Part shown: positions 9,549 through 18,492 of the stretch, in pieces
Layout of the letters: the number at the start of each line of letters is the position of its first letter
How positions within the stretch are numbered: position 1 is the stretch's first letter
From: JAVJSD01 sp040219575
Lineage (GTDB): Bacteria > Planctomycetota > Planctomycetia > Pirellulales > Pirellulaceae
Length of the DNA stretch: 36,836 nt
Direction of reading: 5' to 3'
Assembly: GCA_040219575.1 (NCBI GenBank)
Contig: JAVJSD010000122.1
Coordinates: 1 to 36,836, forward strand
Notes under the pieces: generated by a model
What the model saw: only the letters and a program-made list of their open reading frames with translations
Databases searched by the model: none
What the model was told of the DNA's origin: nothing
Translations under genes and position numbers: made by a program

Positions 9549-12500
9549 CTATTCCTTCTCGGGCTGTTTCACCTTAAGCACCTCGAACTCGACGGGGAAT
9601 TCGAGCTCGTGATTCACCCTGCCTTGGCGGCAGGACAACTCGAGTGTGGCGGTGTGCTTGCCGGGCGTGGCGTCGGCGGCGGCCGTGATCGTCAGTTTGC
9701 CCTGTTGCTTGCCTTTGGCTAGATTTTCGGAGGCGAGGCTCACGCCCTTGACGCCGCGAGGGGCCTGCTCATCGGCGCTGACCGTTCCGTCGAAACCGTG
9801 CAACCGTTCGACCGAATAGGCGACCTCCAGCTTCTCTCCCTGCTTCACCTTGCCGGCGGATTCGACGTCGACCTTCAGCGGATGCGCGACGATCCGCAAC
9901 TGCACGGGCGAGGAGACCACGATCACATCCACGTCGCGCGGCTTGTTGCGGTCCTGCGACTGCTTCAGGCGACTATCCGATTCGTTCTTGTAGCTTTCGG
10001 CGCGGTCCTTCATCTGTTCCGCTTCGGCGGTGGATTGCTCGGCCTGCTTCTTCTCGGCCTGGGCCTGCTCGTCCGCCTTGGTCACCGCGGCCAGCTTCAC
10101 GTTAGCGCCGCGCAGCGCGTCGTCGGCCTGCTGCTTCTGCTTTTTCGCCTCGTCGAGACTTTGCCGGGCCTCCTTCACCGCGGGCGTCTCTTCGTCGCCG
10201 GCGCCTTCGGCCTTGCGCAGCTGAGCTTCGGCCTGTTCGAGCGCGGCGGCCGCCGACTCGACCTCTTTCTTCGCCGCGGCGACTTCCGCCTCCACCTTCT
10301 TTCGAGCATCGGCCGCCGCCTGGGCCACCTTGCTGGCGGCGTCGCGCTGTGAAACGGCCTTCTTCAGCGCTTCCGCGTATTCCGCCAGCGCCGCTTCCGC
10401 CTCCTGCTGTCGCGACTTCGCCCGCTCGACGGCGTCCTGATTGCGCTCGTAGCGGACCTTGGCCGTGCCTTCCAAGTAGAACGAGTAGGAGCCCAGCGGC
10501 ATGTTGTCGCTGCGCAGCTCGATCGACACCTCGCCGTCGTCGCTTTTGATGCTGCCTGCCTGCGCCCGCATATCGCGGTGCAGTGCGACCGGCGTGACCT
10601 GGATGTTCCCCTTCACCTCTCCGTGCTTGGCGACTTTGACGGGGATCTTCACCGTGGCGCCGGGCGACGTTTCGATCGGCTTGCCGTCCCCCGCTTCGAT
10701 CGTGATCGGCGCCTGCTCGGCGTCGATGACCGACAGGCCCAGTCGGCGGGTGAGCCTGCTGACCGGCAAGTTATTGCGGCGATCCACCTCCCACAGCAGC
10801 GTGCCTCCGCGGGCTTCACGCACGATTTCCTTGCCGGCGACCATCGCCTTGGCGACGATCTTCACCGTGCCGGACCAGGCTTTGGCCTTCTCGTCGGCCG
10901 CAAACACCAACCAGCCGCGTTCCACGTCAGCGCCGAGCTTCGCCCCCTCGCACGTGACGCCTTGCGGCAATCCTTCCGCCGTCACCTGGATGTCGCCCGT
11001 AGCGCCGCCGTACCGCAGCACGCGCAATTGCACCGCCGCGTGCCCGCCGCGGCGCAGCACCGTCGCTTTGGGATAGGTGTCGTTGCGGCTCTTGGTGGGA
11101 CGCGGAAAGGCGACAAGTTGAAAATCGGGCTGCTGCTTTTGAATCACCAGGCGGTACATCACCCGCGGATCGCTGCGCGTGCTGCCGTATAGATCTTTCA
11201 ATCGCAGCCGATAGACGCCGTCTTCCTTCACCTCCAGCCGATAGTTCGGATCGTAGGAACCGGTGCTGAAGATTTCGTCGGTGTCGCTGCTGTACTGCGG
11301 ATCATCGACGACGGCGATCTCTTTGAGCTGCTGCTCTCCTTCGTCGTTCGTCAATACGCGCTCGAGGATCAGCCGCGGATCGGAGGCGGAGCCCAGTCGG
11401 TGCGCGAAGACCTCAATCCAGTACTCCTCGCCGGCCTTCGCTTCGAATTGCACCACGTCGCGATCGCGGGCCGGGTAGAACTGCCCCACATACTCGCACG
11501 GAACGTTGATCTTCTGCGGCTCGCGGTTGTTGGCCGGCTCCTGCTCGACGATGACCGCCGCCGAGGCGCCGTAAAGCGTCACGGGGTTGGTCTTCGATCC
11601 CCCCAGTTCCAGCGACACGGGCCGTCCTATAGCGGCCGCACAGTGGGGAGGCAGCATGGCCCGCAGCCGATGGTCGTCGTCACTGGCGGCGGGAATCTTG
11701 ACTCTGGCGGTCGCCTGCTCCAATCGACGGCGCGTCGAGAGAGGTCCGGCGACCGGCTTGCCGCCGGGCAGATTGCGCCCGTAGACCGTCACCTGCTGCG
11801 TCTTTCCGGCCGTACCGACCGGTGGGAAGACGGCGTCGATGTACATTCCCGCGTCGCAACTCAAGCGGTAGGGATACTGCGAACCGCCGCCGTACAGAAA
11901 GTCCGACACGCCCACCACGTAGTCGCCGTCGCGGGGCGCGGTGAAGTTGAGCACCGCGTCCCGCGCACCCGTATTGTGCACGCGCAGCAACTCGCGCCCC
12001 AGCGGGCCAAGCAGCGTGATCAACGGATCGATCCGCGAATCGATCTTCTCGCCGAAACACTCGATCAGCACCTCTTCGCCCTGCTTGAGCGGCAGGCGGT
12101 AGTAGTCGACGCGATCGCGATCGGCCCGGCCGTTGATGGTGACGCCTTGCTTCAAGGGGATCGCCTCCTCCGGGGAGTCCGGCCGACCGTCCTCGATCAA
12201 TTCTTCTCGCGCGCCCACCACGAACGCGCGGGGATTCGAAATGCCGAATCGCCCCGAGGCCCGCATTTCGTAGATGCCCGAGGGAACATTGTCGGCGATG
12301 TTCACCACGAACGCATTCGTGATCGGCTCCGCCTTCTTCCGCACGCCGTCCGGCTCGAGCATTTGCTGCCTGGCGGTGATGCCCGGGTGAGAGAACCGGA
12401 GTGCATCGACCTCGTCGAGGTCCTGGCCGTCGATTTCCACCTCGACCTCGCTTCCCGCCTGGCCGCCCGGTGGAAAGATGGCGTGCAGCCGGGCATGAGC

Positions 12501-12614
12501 CAGTTGGGCCAGCGCCGATTGGGCGCCCCCGGCCAGCGAACCGGCCAACAAGCAAGCCAACAGGACAAACCAATTGCCTGGTGCGAGGAAAGGTCGAAGC
12601 TTTGCGCGCGACAT
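9549..12614 (-). CDS. Large exported PPC/IPT-domain protein with central coiled coil
   Basis: The protein has 1021 aa from ATG at 12612-12614, which has AAAGGAG 7 nt upstream; an upstream in-frame start would add 21 residues without a signal. A signal peptide (to about residue 35, ending SALAQ) is followed by an IPT/TIG-like stretch (LHAIFPPGGQAGSEVEVEI), a PPC-like beta-sandwich (DRVDYYRLPLKQGE), a second IPT-like unit (VFPPVGTAGKTQQVTVYG) and a second PPC-like domain (DRDVVQFEAKAGE). Ig-like regions come next. Residues about 720-890 are almost pure Ala/Glu/Lys/Gln coiled coil, followed by two more beta-rich stretches. The arrangement of PPC-domain protein next to DUF1501/DUF1549 proteins recurs in planctomycetes. 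It probably acts at the cell surface as a binding or structural protein; the molecular role is unknown. It is separated from the upstream DUF1501 gene by 425 bp. Confidence 0.88.
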   Translation of the reverse strand: MSRAKLRPFLAPGNWFVLLACLLAGSLAGGAQSALAQLAHARLHAIFPPGGQAGSEVEVEIDGQDLDEVDALRFSHPGITARQQMLEPDGVRKKAEPITNAFVVNIADNVPSGIYEMRASGRFGISNPRAFVVGAREELIEDGRPDSPEEAIPLKQGVTINGRADRDRVDYYRLPLKQGEEVLIECFGEKIDSRIDPLITLLGPLGRELLRVHNTGARDAVLNFTAPRDGDYVVGVSDFLYGGGSQYPYRLSCDAGMYIDAVFPPVGTAGKTQQVTVYGRNLPGGKPVAGPLSTRRRLEQATARVKIPAASDDDHRLRAMLPPHCAAAIGRPVSLELGGSKTNPVTLYGASAAVIVEQEPANNREPQKINVPCEYVGQFYPARDRDVVQFEAKAGEEYWIEVFAHRLGSASDPRLILERVLTNDEGEQQLKEIAVVDDPQYSSDTDEIFSTGSYDPNYRLEVKEDGVYRLRLKDLYGSTRSDPRVMYRLVIQKQQPDFQLVAFPRPTKSRNDTYPKATVLRRGGHAAVQLRVLRYGGATGDIQVTAEGLPQGVTCEGAKLGADVERGWLVFAADEKAKAWSGTVKIVAKAMVAGKEIVREARGGTLLWEVDRRNNLPVSRLTRRLGLSVIDAEQAPITIEAGDGKPIETSPGATVKIPVKVAKHGEVKGNIQVTPVALHRDMRAQAGSIKSDDGEVSIELRSDNMPLGSYSFYLEGTAKVRYERNQDAVERAKSRQQEAEAALAEYAEALKKAVSQRDAASKVAQAAADARKKVEAEVAAAKKEVESAAAALEQAEAQLRKAEGAGDEETPAVKEARQSLDEAKKQKQQADDALRGANVKLAAVTKADEQAQAEKKQAEQSTAEAEQMKDRAESYKNESDSRLKQSQDRNKPRDVDVIVVSSPVQLRIVAHPLKVDVESAGKVKQGEKLEVAYSVERLHGFDGTVSADEQAPRGVKGVSLASENLAKGKQQGKLTITAAADATPGKHTATLELSCRQGRVNHELEFPVEFEVLKVKQPEKE

Positions 12615-13039
12615 CACGGGGCTCCTTTCGTGATTGGTCGGGTGGCGATCGCCCGCCTGCATCCCTTGCGTCGACAAGGGGCGGACGCGCGAGACGAGAG
12701 TTCAACGGCCGGCGGAATGGCCGGCGAGCGGAGGCGCGAGCAGGTAGAGACGGTCCGCGGACGGAGAACTAGGAAAGTTCGCGCTGTCGCGGCGACGTAT
12801 CTCATGCCTCCAACGCAGGTGAGAGGAGATCGAGGCAGAACCTCACGTGCGGGTTCGAGTGCGTCAACCGCCTCGAACTGCGATCACCCTATCAAGATCC
12901 GTTGATGAGTGCAAATTCTGGGACGAATACGCAAGAATTCACGTAGCGGAAGTCGTGAGACTCCGAAGGTCCAGTTGTTGTACCGAATTCCCGAACTCTC
13001 ACGAGTTCGGCTACCCGAGAATTAAGATGTCGCAAGGCG
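12615..13039. other. Intergenic region with repeat copy B
   Basis: No gene is supported. It is the 5' flank of the PPC-domain gene. It contains a 7-bp inverted repeat GTTCGAG/CTCGAAC (12853-12859 and 12872-12878) and the double-hairpin element at 12943-13014. The element could separate the PPC gene's transcription from the DUF1501 gene. No promoter was convincing. Confidence 0.5.
12943..13014 (+). repeat. Double-hairpin repeat element, copy B
   Basis: This 72-bp element is bounded by GTAGC...GCTAC. The left hairpin GGAAGTC-GTGA-GACTCC has a mismatch. The right hairpin CCGAACTC-TCAC-GAGTTCGG is a perfect 8-bp stem. It starts 26 bp from the stop of the DUF1501 gene that ends at 13040, so it could act as part of its 3' end on the minus strand. 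Confidence 0.85.
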
Positions 13040-14551
13040 CTAAACTTCCGACTTGAGAATTTCGTTGACCACGCGGCACGGCTGGCCGTCGATGAGGCTG
13101 TGCTCGCGGCCGGCGTGGCGGAATACAACGTGGTCGTGCTCCAGGCCGAATTGGCGGCAGAGCGTGGCGAAGTAGTCGGCGGGGCCGACGCGGCCTTCAA
13201 TCGCCTTGAACCCGAATTCGTCGGTGGCGCCGTGAATGTGCCCGCCTTTGAATCCGCCGCCGGCGAGCCACGTGCTGAAGCCGCACACATTGTGGTCGCG
13301 GCCGACGGAGTTGATGTTCATGGTCTTGCCTTGAATCACCGGCAGTCGCCCCATTTCCCCTCCCCAGTGCACGATCGTCGTATCCAACAGCCCGCGCCGC
13401 TTGAGGTCCTTGACCAGCGCTGCGGCCGGCTTGTCCGTCCGTTGGCAACAGGCGGGAAGATCCCCCACAATTCGCGAATGATGGTCCCAGTATTGCGAGC
13501 TGTTGTAGACCTGCACAAACCGCACGCCGCGCTCGATCAATCGCCGGGCCAACAGGCAGTTCGCTCCGTATTGCCGCGTCAGTGGATTGTCGAGCCCATA
13601 GAGTTTGTGGGTCTCCGCCGTTTCTTGCGACAGGTCCATCGCCTCGGCGGCGGCCAGTTGCATGCGGCCGGCCAATTCGAACGACGCGATCCGCGCTTCC
13701 AGGTCGGTGTTGCCCGGGAACTGCGCCAAGTGCCGGCGATTCATCCGCTCGAGAAAATCCAGCGCGCCTTCCTGCGGCTCGCCTTTCAGGTAGGCGGGCG
13801 CGTCGAGGTTGGCGATCCGCGGCTCGTTGGGCCGGATGCGCGTTCCTTGATAGACCGAAGGCAGCAGGCCGTTCGTCCAGTTCCCCTGTCCATCGAGCGG
13901 CAAGTCGCCGTCGTCCGTCAGGGCGACGAACGCCGGCAGGTCCTGCGTCTCGGCGCCGAGCGCGTAGGTCACCCAACTGCCCAGCGAAGGCCGATCGGAG
14001 TCGCCCAGGCGGTTGCTCGTGTCGGTGCGTTGAAAGGCCCGCAGCGCCTGGAAGTGGTTGTTGACGGTGGGAGCATACATCGAACGGATCAACGTGATGT
14101 CGTCGACCACTTCGGCCAGATTCGGCAGCAGCTCGGACAGCTCCATGCCGCACTCACCATGTTTGGAGAACTTCCAAGGGCTGGCCAGCACCGTCTTGGT
14201 GTTCGGGTTGTTGGCCATCCCCTGATCCAGATCGAATTCGCCGGGATACTCCTGGCCGTTTAGCCGCTTGAGCTCCGGCTTGGGGTCGCAAAGATCCACA
14301 TGGCTCGGTCCTCCCTGCATCCAGAGAGAAATCATGGCCTTGGCCCGCGGCTCGCGCGGAGGCTGCTTGGGCTTGAGGTCGTAGACCGGGGGCTGAAGCT
14401 CCGGCTTGGCCGGCTCCGCGAAAGCAGTTCGTTCGTGGAGCAGCCACTGCAGCGCCAAGCCGCCGATCCCCATGGCCTGACCGGCGAGAAACTGACGGCG
14501 TGAGCAACACCCGGTGCGATTGTTCTTCATTTCGTATCGTTCAATGGACAT
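13040..14551 (-). CDS. DUF1501 family exported protein (second copy in operon)
   Basis: The protein has 503 aa. DUF1501 proteins have an alkaline phosphatase/sulfatase-like fold and accompany DUF1549/DUF1553 proteins in planctomycetes; their biochemical role is not established. A Tat-like signal CSRRQFLAGQAMGIGG lies near residues 16-31. The family motif SLWMQGGPSHVDLCDPKP sits near residue 74, and the C-terminal region has the conserved WGGEMGR and GRDHN segments. The ATG at 14549-14551 overlaps the stop of the upstream gene (14541) by 11 bp, implying translational coupling. ATG at 14528-14530 (MKNNRTGC) is an equally possible start, and neither has a good ribosome site. It pairs with the DUF1549/DUF1553 protein directly upstream. 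Confidence 0.9.
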   Translation of the reverse strand: MSIERYEMKNNRTGCCSRRQFLAGQAMGIGGLALQWLLHERTAFAEPAKPELQPPVYDLKPKQPPREPRAKAMISLWMQGGPSHVDLCDPKPELKRLNGQEYPGEFDLDQGMANNPNTKTVLASPWKFSKHGECGMELSELLPNLAEVVDDITLIRSMYAPTVNNHFQALRAFQRTDTSNRLGDSDRPSLGSWVTYALGAETQDLPAFVALTDDGDLPLDGQGNWTNGLLPSVYQGTRIRPNEPRIANLDAPAYLKGEPQEGALDFLERMNRRHLAQFPGNTDLEARIASFELAGRMQLAAAEAMDLSQETAETHKLYGLDNPLTRQYGANCLLARRLIERGVRFVQVYNSSQYWDHHSRIVGDLPACCQRTDKPAAALVKDLKRRGLLDTTIVHWGGEMGRLPVIQGKTMNINSVGRDHNVCGFSTWLAGGGFKGGHIHGATDEFGFKAIEGRVGPADYFATLCRQFGLEHDHVVFRHAGREHSLIDGQPCRVVNEILKSEV

Positions 14552-17165
14552 AAAGGAATTCGTTGGAGCTTATGAGCATCTGGCACAGAACCGACAAGGC
14601 CAGCAGATGCGGATCGGACTTCGACGCTTCGGCGATCAATACGTCCAGCGGCTGGGGCGCCATGCGGCGCGATCGGCTGCCCGGCACTTCGACCGGTTTC
14701 GGCGCCCGCGGCGGATTCGCCCGGAAGTGACTGGCCTGGGCCTCCAGTAGCTCCGCGGCTTCGGCCAGTTCCTCTGTTGTGGGCGAGCGGGAGAGAGCCA
14801 ACCGCCAGGCCGTTTCGATCTGCCGCTTGGCGTCGTCACCGCCCGCTTCTTGCAAAACTCGCTGGGCGAACGCTCGCGACTGACGCAGTATGAAAGGGCT
14901 GTTCATCAGCACGAGCGACTGCGGCGCCACGGTCGTCGCCGTCCGGGCTTCGCAATTGGGCTCCATCTGCGGCGAGTCGAAGGTCTCCATGAAGGTCAGC
15001 GGCGTCGTCCGCCGGGCCTGCACGTAAATGCTCCGTCGCCGTTCCTCGCCGAACATGGGAAGAACCGCGATCGGGATGCCGCCGTTGGTGTTCTCCACGC
15101 CGATCACAATCTCTCCCGCGGTGTCAGACATCACCGGCACCGCGACGCCGAACGGCTTGCGATTCAACTGCCCGCTGACGGCGAGGACGGCGTCGCGAAC
15201 GATCTCCGCTTCCAGCCGGCGGATCGAGAATCCACCCAGCAGACGGTTGTCCGGGTCGAAAGACTGCAGGGACTCACTGCGCTGTGCACTTTGGCGGTAC
15301 GCCGTTGAGCAGACCATCTGTTTGTGCAGCCGCTTGAGACTCCAGCCGTTGTCCATGAAGTCTCGCGCCAACCAGTCGAGCAGTTCCGGATGCGAAGGAG
15401 TTTCGCTCTGTAGACCGAAATCGCTCGGCGTCGCACACAGTCCGCGACCGAAATGGTGCATCCAGACCCGATTCACGATCACCCGCGCGACGAGCGGATG
15501 GCCGCCGTCGGTCAGCCGCCGGGCGTAGGCCAACCGCCGTCCCGTGCTCGCACGGCTCGGATCGTTCTCGGGAATCTCCAGTTCAGAGTCGCCGGCCAGA
15601 ATCTCCAATTCTCCCGGCGTCGCCGCATACTTCGGCTTGCTCGGATCGCCGCGTTCGAAGAGGAATGTACTAGCGGCGGCGCTGGCCTCGTTGACCGCTT
15701 GAATCCTCCCTTTCTGCTGGGCAGGGAACTTCCCCCGCAACCGGTTCAACTCCATGAGCGCCTGCCGGTCGAACTCTCGCACGTTCTCCACGGTGATGTT
15801 CAGTTTGGAGTCGACCAGCAGTTGCCGTTGTTCCGGCGTGCGCACTTCCTCCGGCGTCTGGAAAGCGGCCCAGGCGGCCTCGCGACGGTCTTCCGGCAGC
15901 TTCTCCAGTTGCTGCTCGGCGACGCGCAAAAGAATCACCTCCTGTTGCTTTCGCATCAGAAACTGCCGGCTCTCTCGGTCTTCCTCGGTTTCGTATTCGA
16001 TCTGCCGGTTGCCGCCTTGCCAGTTGCGCGGATTCAAGGCCGGCTCGAAGATCGCGCGGAAGCGATAGTAGTCGTCCTGGCTGATCGGATCGAAGCGATG
16101 GTCGTGACAGCGAGCACAGCCGATCGTCAACCCAAGCAGCGAGGACGAAACGATCTGGATGGTGTCCGCCACCAGTTGATCGTGCGCTTGCAGGCGATCC
16201 TCCGCCGAACTGGTGGCGTCGGGCGCCATCTGCAGGAAACCCGTGGCGATCAGCTTTTCCGCCTGCTCCGGCGTGGGGGCGCCTTTGAGCGGGCCCGCCA
16301 ACTCGTCCCCGGCCAACTGTTCGGTAATGAACTGATCGAAAGGCTTGTCGGCGTTGAACGATCGAATGACGTAGTCGCGGTATCGGTAGGCGTGGTGGCG
16401 AAGCTTGTCGCCTTCGGCCCCGTCGGAATCGGCGTAGCCGGCGATGTCGAGCCAATGCCGCCCCCAGCGCTCCCCGTAGTGCGACGACGCCAGTAAGCGG
16501 TCGACCATTTGTTCATACGCCAGGGGATCGTCGTTTGACACAAAACGTTCGACTTCCTCCGGTGTGGGCGGAAGGCCGGTCAGGTCGAAACTCGCGCGTC
16601 GAATCAGCGTCCGCTTGTCCGCATCCGGGGCGAACGAATGGCCGGCGGATTCGAGCTTCGCCAAGACGAACGCGTCGACGCTGGTGCGAATGCGCTTGCT
16701 GTTGCTCGCCTCAGGAGGCTCGGGACGGCCGATCACTTGGAACGCCCAGTGACGGCGTTCTACTTGGGTGAAGTACCGCCCGCTGATTTCCTCGGGTTCA
16801 GGGTGCGCCGTATTCGCGCCGCCGGCGATCCAACGCTCGACCAAAGCGAGCTGTTGCGGAGACAGCTTCTCCTTGTCGCCGGGGGGCATTTCACCGCTAC
16901 GGAGCCGCTCGATCAGGTAGCTGGATTCCGGCTCGTGCGGAACGATGGCGGGTCCGGAATCGCCGCCGGTGATCATGAACCGCCGAAGCCGCAAGTCGAG
17001 ACCGCCTTGCAGGTCCTTTTCTTCGCCATGGCATTGAAAGCAACTGGCCTTCAAGAGGGGGCGGATGTCTCGTTCAAACAACGGCGCGGATTGCTCCTGT
17101 GCCACGGTCGACGCCGTCGCCAACAGCAGCACCAAGACCGACGAGAGAACTCGATCGTTTGTCAC
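14541..17165 (-). CDS. PSCyt1-DUF1549-DUF1553 cytochrome-like exported protein
   Basis: The protein has 874 aa from GTG at 17163-17165, with AGGAGA about 10 nt upstream, 13 bp after the previous gene's stop. The open frame extends further but only overlaps the upstream gene. A signal peptide (about 1-22) is followed by a PSCyt1 domain with a heme motif CFQCH at 42-46 and MPPGDKEKL. The DUF1549 domain (VDAFVLAKLE, RRASFDLTGLPPTPEE, GERWGRHWLD) contains a second CxxCH motif, CARCHDHRFDPI. The C-terminal DUF1553 domain has NRVWMHHFGRGL, the S-x-TPSHPELLDWLA block and SIRRLEAE. The family is abundant in planctomycetes and is proposed to work with DUF1501 proteins at the cell envelope, but no reaction is proven. 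Heme binding is inferred from the motifs. Confidence 0.9.
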   Translation of the reverse strand: MTNDRVLSSVLVLLLATASTVAQEQSAPLFERDIRPLLKASCFQCHGEEKDLQGGLDLRLRRFMITGGDSGPAIVPHEPESSYLIERLRSGEMPPGDKEKLSPQQLALVERWIAGGANTAHPEPEEISGRYFTQVERRHWAFQVIGRPEPPEASNSKRIRTSVDAFVLAKLESAGHSFAPDADKRTLIRRASFDLTGLPPTPEEVERFVSNDDPLAYEQMVDRLLASSHYGERWGRHWLDIAGYADSDGAEGDKLRHHAYRYRDYVIRSFNADKPFDQFITEQLAGDELAGPLKGAPTPEQAEKLIATGFLQMAPDATSSAEDRLQAHDQLVADTIQIVSSSLLGLTIGCARCHDHRFDPISQDDYYRFRAIFEPALNPRNWQGGNRQIEYETEEDRESRQFLMRKQQEVILLRVAEQQLEKLPEDRREAAWAAFQTPEEVRTPEQRQLLVDSKLNITVENVREFDRQALMELNRLRGKFPAQQKGRIQAVNEASAAASTFLFERGDPSKPKYAATPGELEILAGDSELEIPENDPSRASTGRRLAYARRLTDGGHPLVARVIVNRVWMHHFGRGLCATPSDFGLQSETPSHPELLDWLARDFMDNGWSLKRLHKQMVCSTAYRQSAQRSESLQSFDPDNRLLGGFSIRRLEAEIVRDAVLAVSGQLNRKPFGVAVPVMSDTAGEIVIGVENTNGGIPIAVLPMFGEERRRSIYVQARRTTPLTFMETFDSPQMEPNCEARTATTVAPQSLVLMNSPFILRQSRAFAQRVLQEAGGDDAKRQIETAWRLALSRSPTTEELAEAAELLEAQASHFRANPPRAPKPVEVPGSRSRRMAPQPLDVLIAEASKSDPHLLALSVLCQMLISSNEFLYVH

Positions 17166-17178
17166 CGTGGAAAGTCTC

Positions 17179-18480
17179 CTAGCCCGCGAAGAGGTCTGAA
17201 ATCGGCCGGCCGTCGCGCACCAGCAGCACCGGGCGGCCGTCAGGCGTGTAGTATTCTCGCTGATAATCGATTCCCATCGCGTGATAGAAACTCGCCGCCA
17301 CATCGTCCGGCGTGCAGCTTTCGCCAAGCGGCTCGGCGCCTTCCTTGTCCGTCTCGCCGATGATCTTTCCGCGCGCGACGCCGCCGCCGGCCAACAACAT
17401 GCTGTTCGCCCGCGGCCAATGGTCCCGGCCGGCGTTTTGATTGTTGATCTTGGGCGTTCGCCCGAACTCGCCCGTCGACCAGACCAAGGTGGAATCGAGC
17501 ATGCCGCGCTCATTCAGATCGGCCAGCAGCGCCGCCAGGCCCTCGTCCCACGGCGGCACAAGCTGGTTCTTCAGCGCGACGAAATTCCCCTGGTGCGTAT
17601 CCCAGCCGCCGAAATCGATGCTCACGAATCGCACGCCGGCCGCAACTAATCGCCGCGCCAACAGACATGCCTGGCCGAAATGATGCCGCCCGTAGAGATC
17701 GCGAGTCTTGTCGTCCTCGCCGGTCAGGTCGAAGGCGCGTCGCAGTTCGACCGAGTTCAAGATGTCGACCGCCTTGCTGTAGAACTGGTCCATCCCGGCC
17801 ATTTCCTGGCTGTTGGCGTCCGTGGTCCGCAAGCCGCGATCGATTCGATTCATGAAGTTGATCCGCCGCCCGATACGCTCGCGCGACAAGCCGTCCGGAG
17901 GCGTCAACGCCCGCACGGAGAAGCCCGGGCTATTGGGATCCTCCCGCACCGTGAACGACTTGTAGGCCACGCCCAGGTAGCCGGCCTGTTCGATCACGCC
18001 GTTGCTGCGGACGACGGGAAGCGAGATCGAAGGGGGGATGCCCTGCGGCGTCGTAAGTTCCTTGCTCACGACGCAGCCATGATCCGGGAATTGCATCGAC
18101 GGGAGCGTCTTGTTCCCCGTGCGAACATACAACTGACCGGGGCCATGCACGCCCTGCGTATGCGAGACGTTCCGCAGCACGGTGTACTTGTCCGCCTGCT
18201 GCGCGAGCTTGGGCATCAGTTCGCACACGGAGAGGCCCGGCAGGTTGGTCGGGATGGGCTTGAACTCGCCGCCGACCTCCGAGTTCTCCGGCTTCATGTC
18301 CCAGGTATCGAGGTGCGATTGACCTCCGCAGAGAAAGATGAAGATGGCGCTCTTGGCGGAGCGCTCGACGGCGTCCTGCGCCGCCTCCAACCGCAACAGG
18401 TCGACCAGGCTCAGGCCGCACACGCTGCCGCCGATGCGCAGAAAGTCCCGCCGGCGGATTCCATCACGGTGCTTCTTCAT
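17179..18480 (-). CDS. DUF1501 family exported protein (first copy in operon)
   Basis: The protein has 433 aa from ATG at 18478-18480, with GAGGA 9 nt upstream; a TTG one codon earlier is less likely. The Tat signal RRRDFLRIGGSVCG begins near residue 10. Family features are CGGQSHLDTWDMKP, the IDFGGWDTHQGNF segment, STGEFGRTPKIN and GRDHWP. It ends 13 bp before the GTG of the next DUF1549/DUF1553 gene and starts 12 bp after the stop of the preceding one, so it is inside a tight operon. Compared with the other DUF1501 protein downstream it is about 70 residues shorter and clearly divergent, so the two are not a recent duplication. Confidence 0.92.
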   Translation of the reverse strand: MKKHRDGIRRRDFLRIGGSVCGLSLVDLLRLEAAQDAVERSAKSAIFIFLCGGQSHLDTWDMKPENSEVGGEFKPIPTNLPGLSVCELMPKLAQQADKYTVLRNVSHTQGVHGPGQLYVRTGNKTLPSMQFPDHGCVVSKELTTPQGIPPSISLPVVRSNGVIEQAGYLGVAYKSFTVREDPNSPGFSVRALTPPDGLSRERIGRRINFMNRIDRGLRTTDANSQEMAGMDQFYSKAVDILNSVELRRAFDLTGEDDKTRDLYGRHHFGQACLLARRLVAAGVRFVSIDFGGWDTHQGNFVALKNQLVPPWDEGLAALLADLNERGMLDSTLVWSTGEFGRTPKINNQNAGRDHWPRANSMLLAGGGVARGKIIGETDKEGAEPLGESCTPDDVAASFYHAMGIDYQREYYTPDGRPVLLVRDGRPISDLFAG

Positions 18481-18492
18481 CAAACGAGATCC

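Noticed and set aside
12843..12880. tRNA-like T-arm (GGTTCGAG)
   Set aside because: No acceptor stem, anticodon arm or D-arm could be placed around it.
11400..12905. Plus-strand open frame of 501 codons
   Set aside because: Antisense shadow of the PPC-domain gene, Arg/His-rich, no recognisable domain.
17166..17513. N-terminal extension of the 874-aa DUF1549 protein
   Set aside because: It overlaps the DUF1501 gene, is Arg/Ser-rich, and the signal peptide begins at the GTG at 17165.
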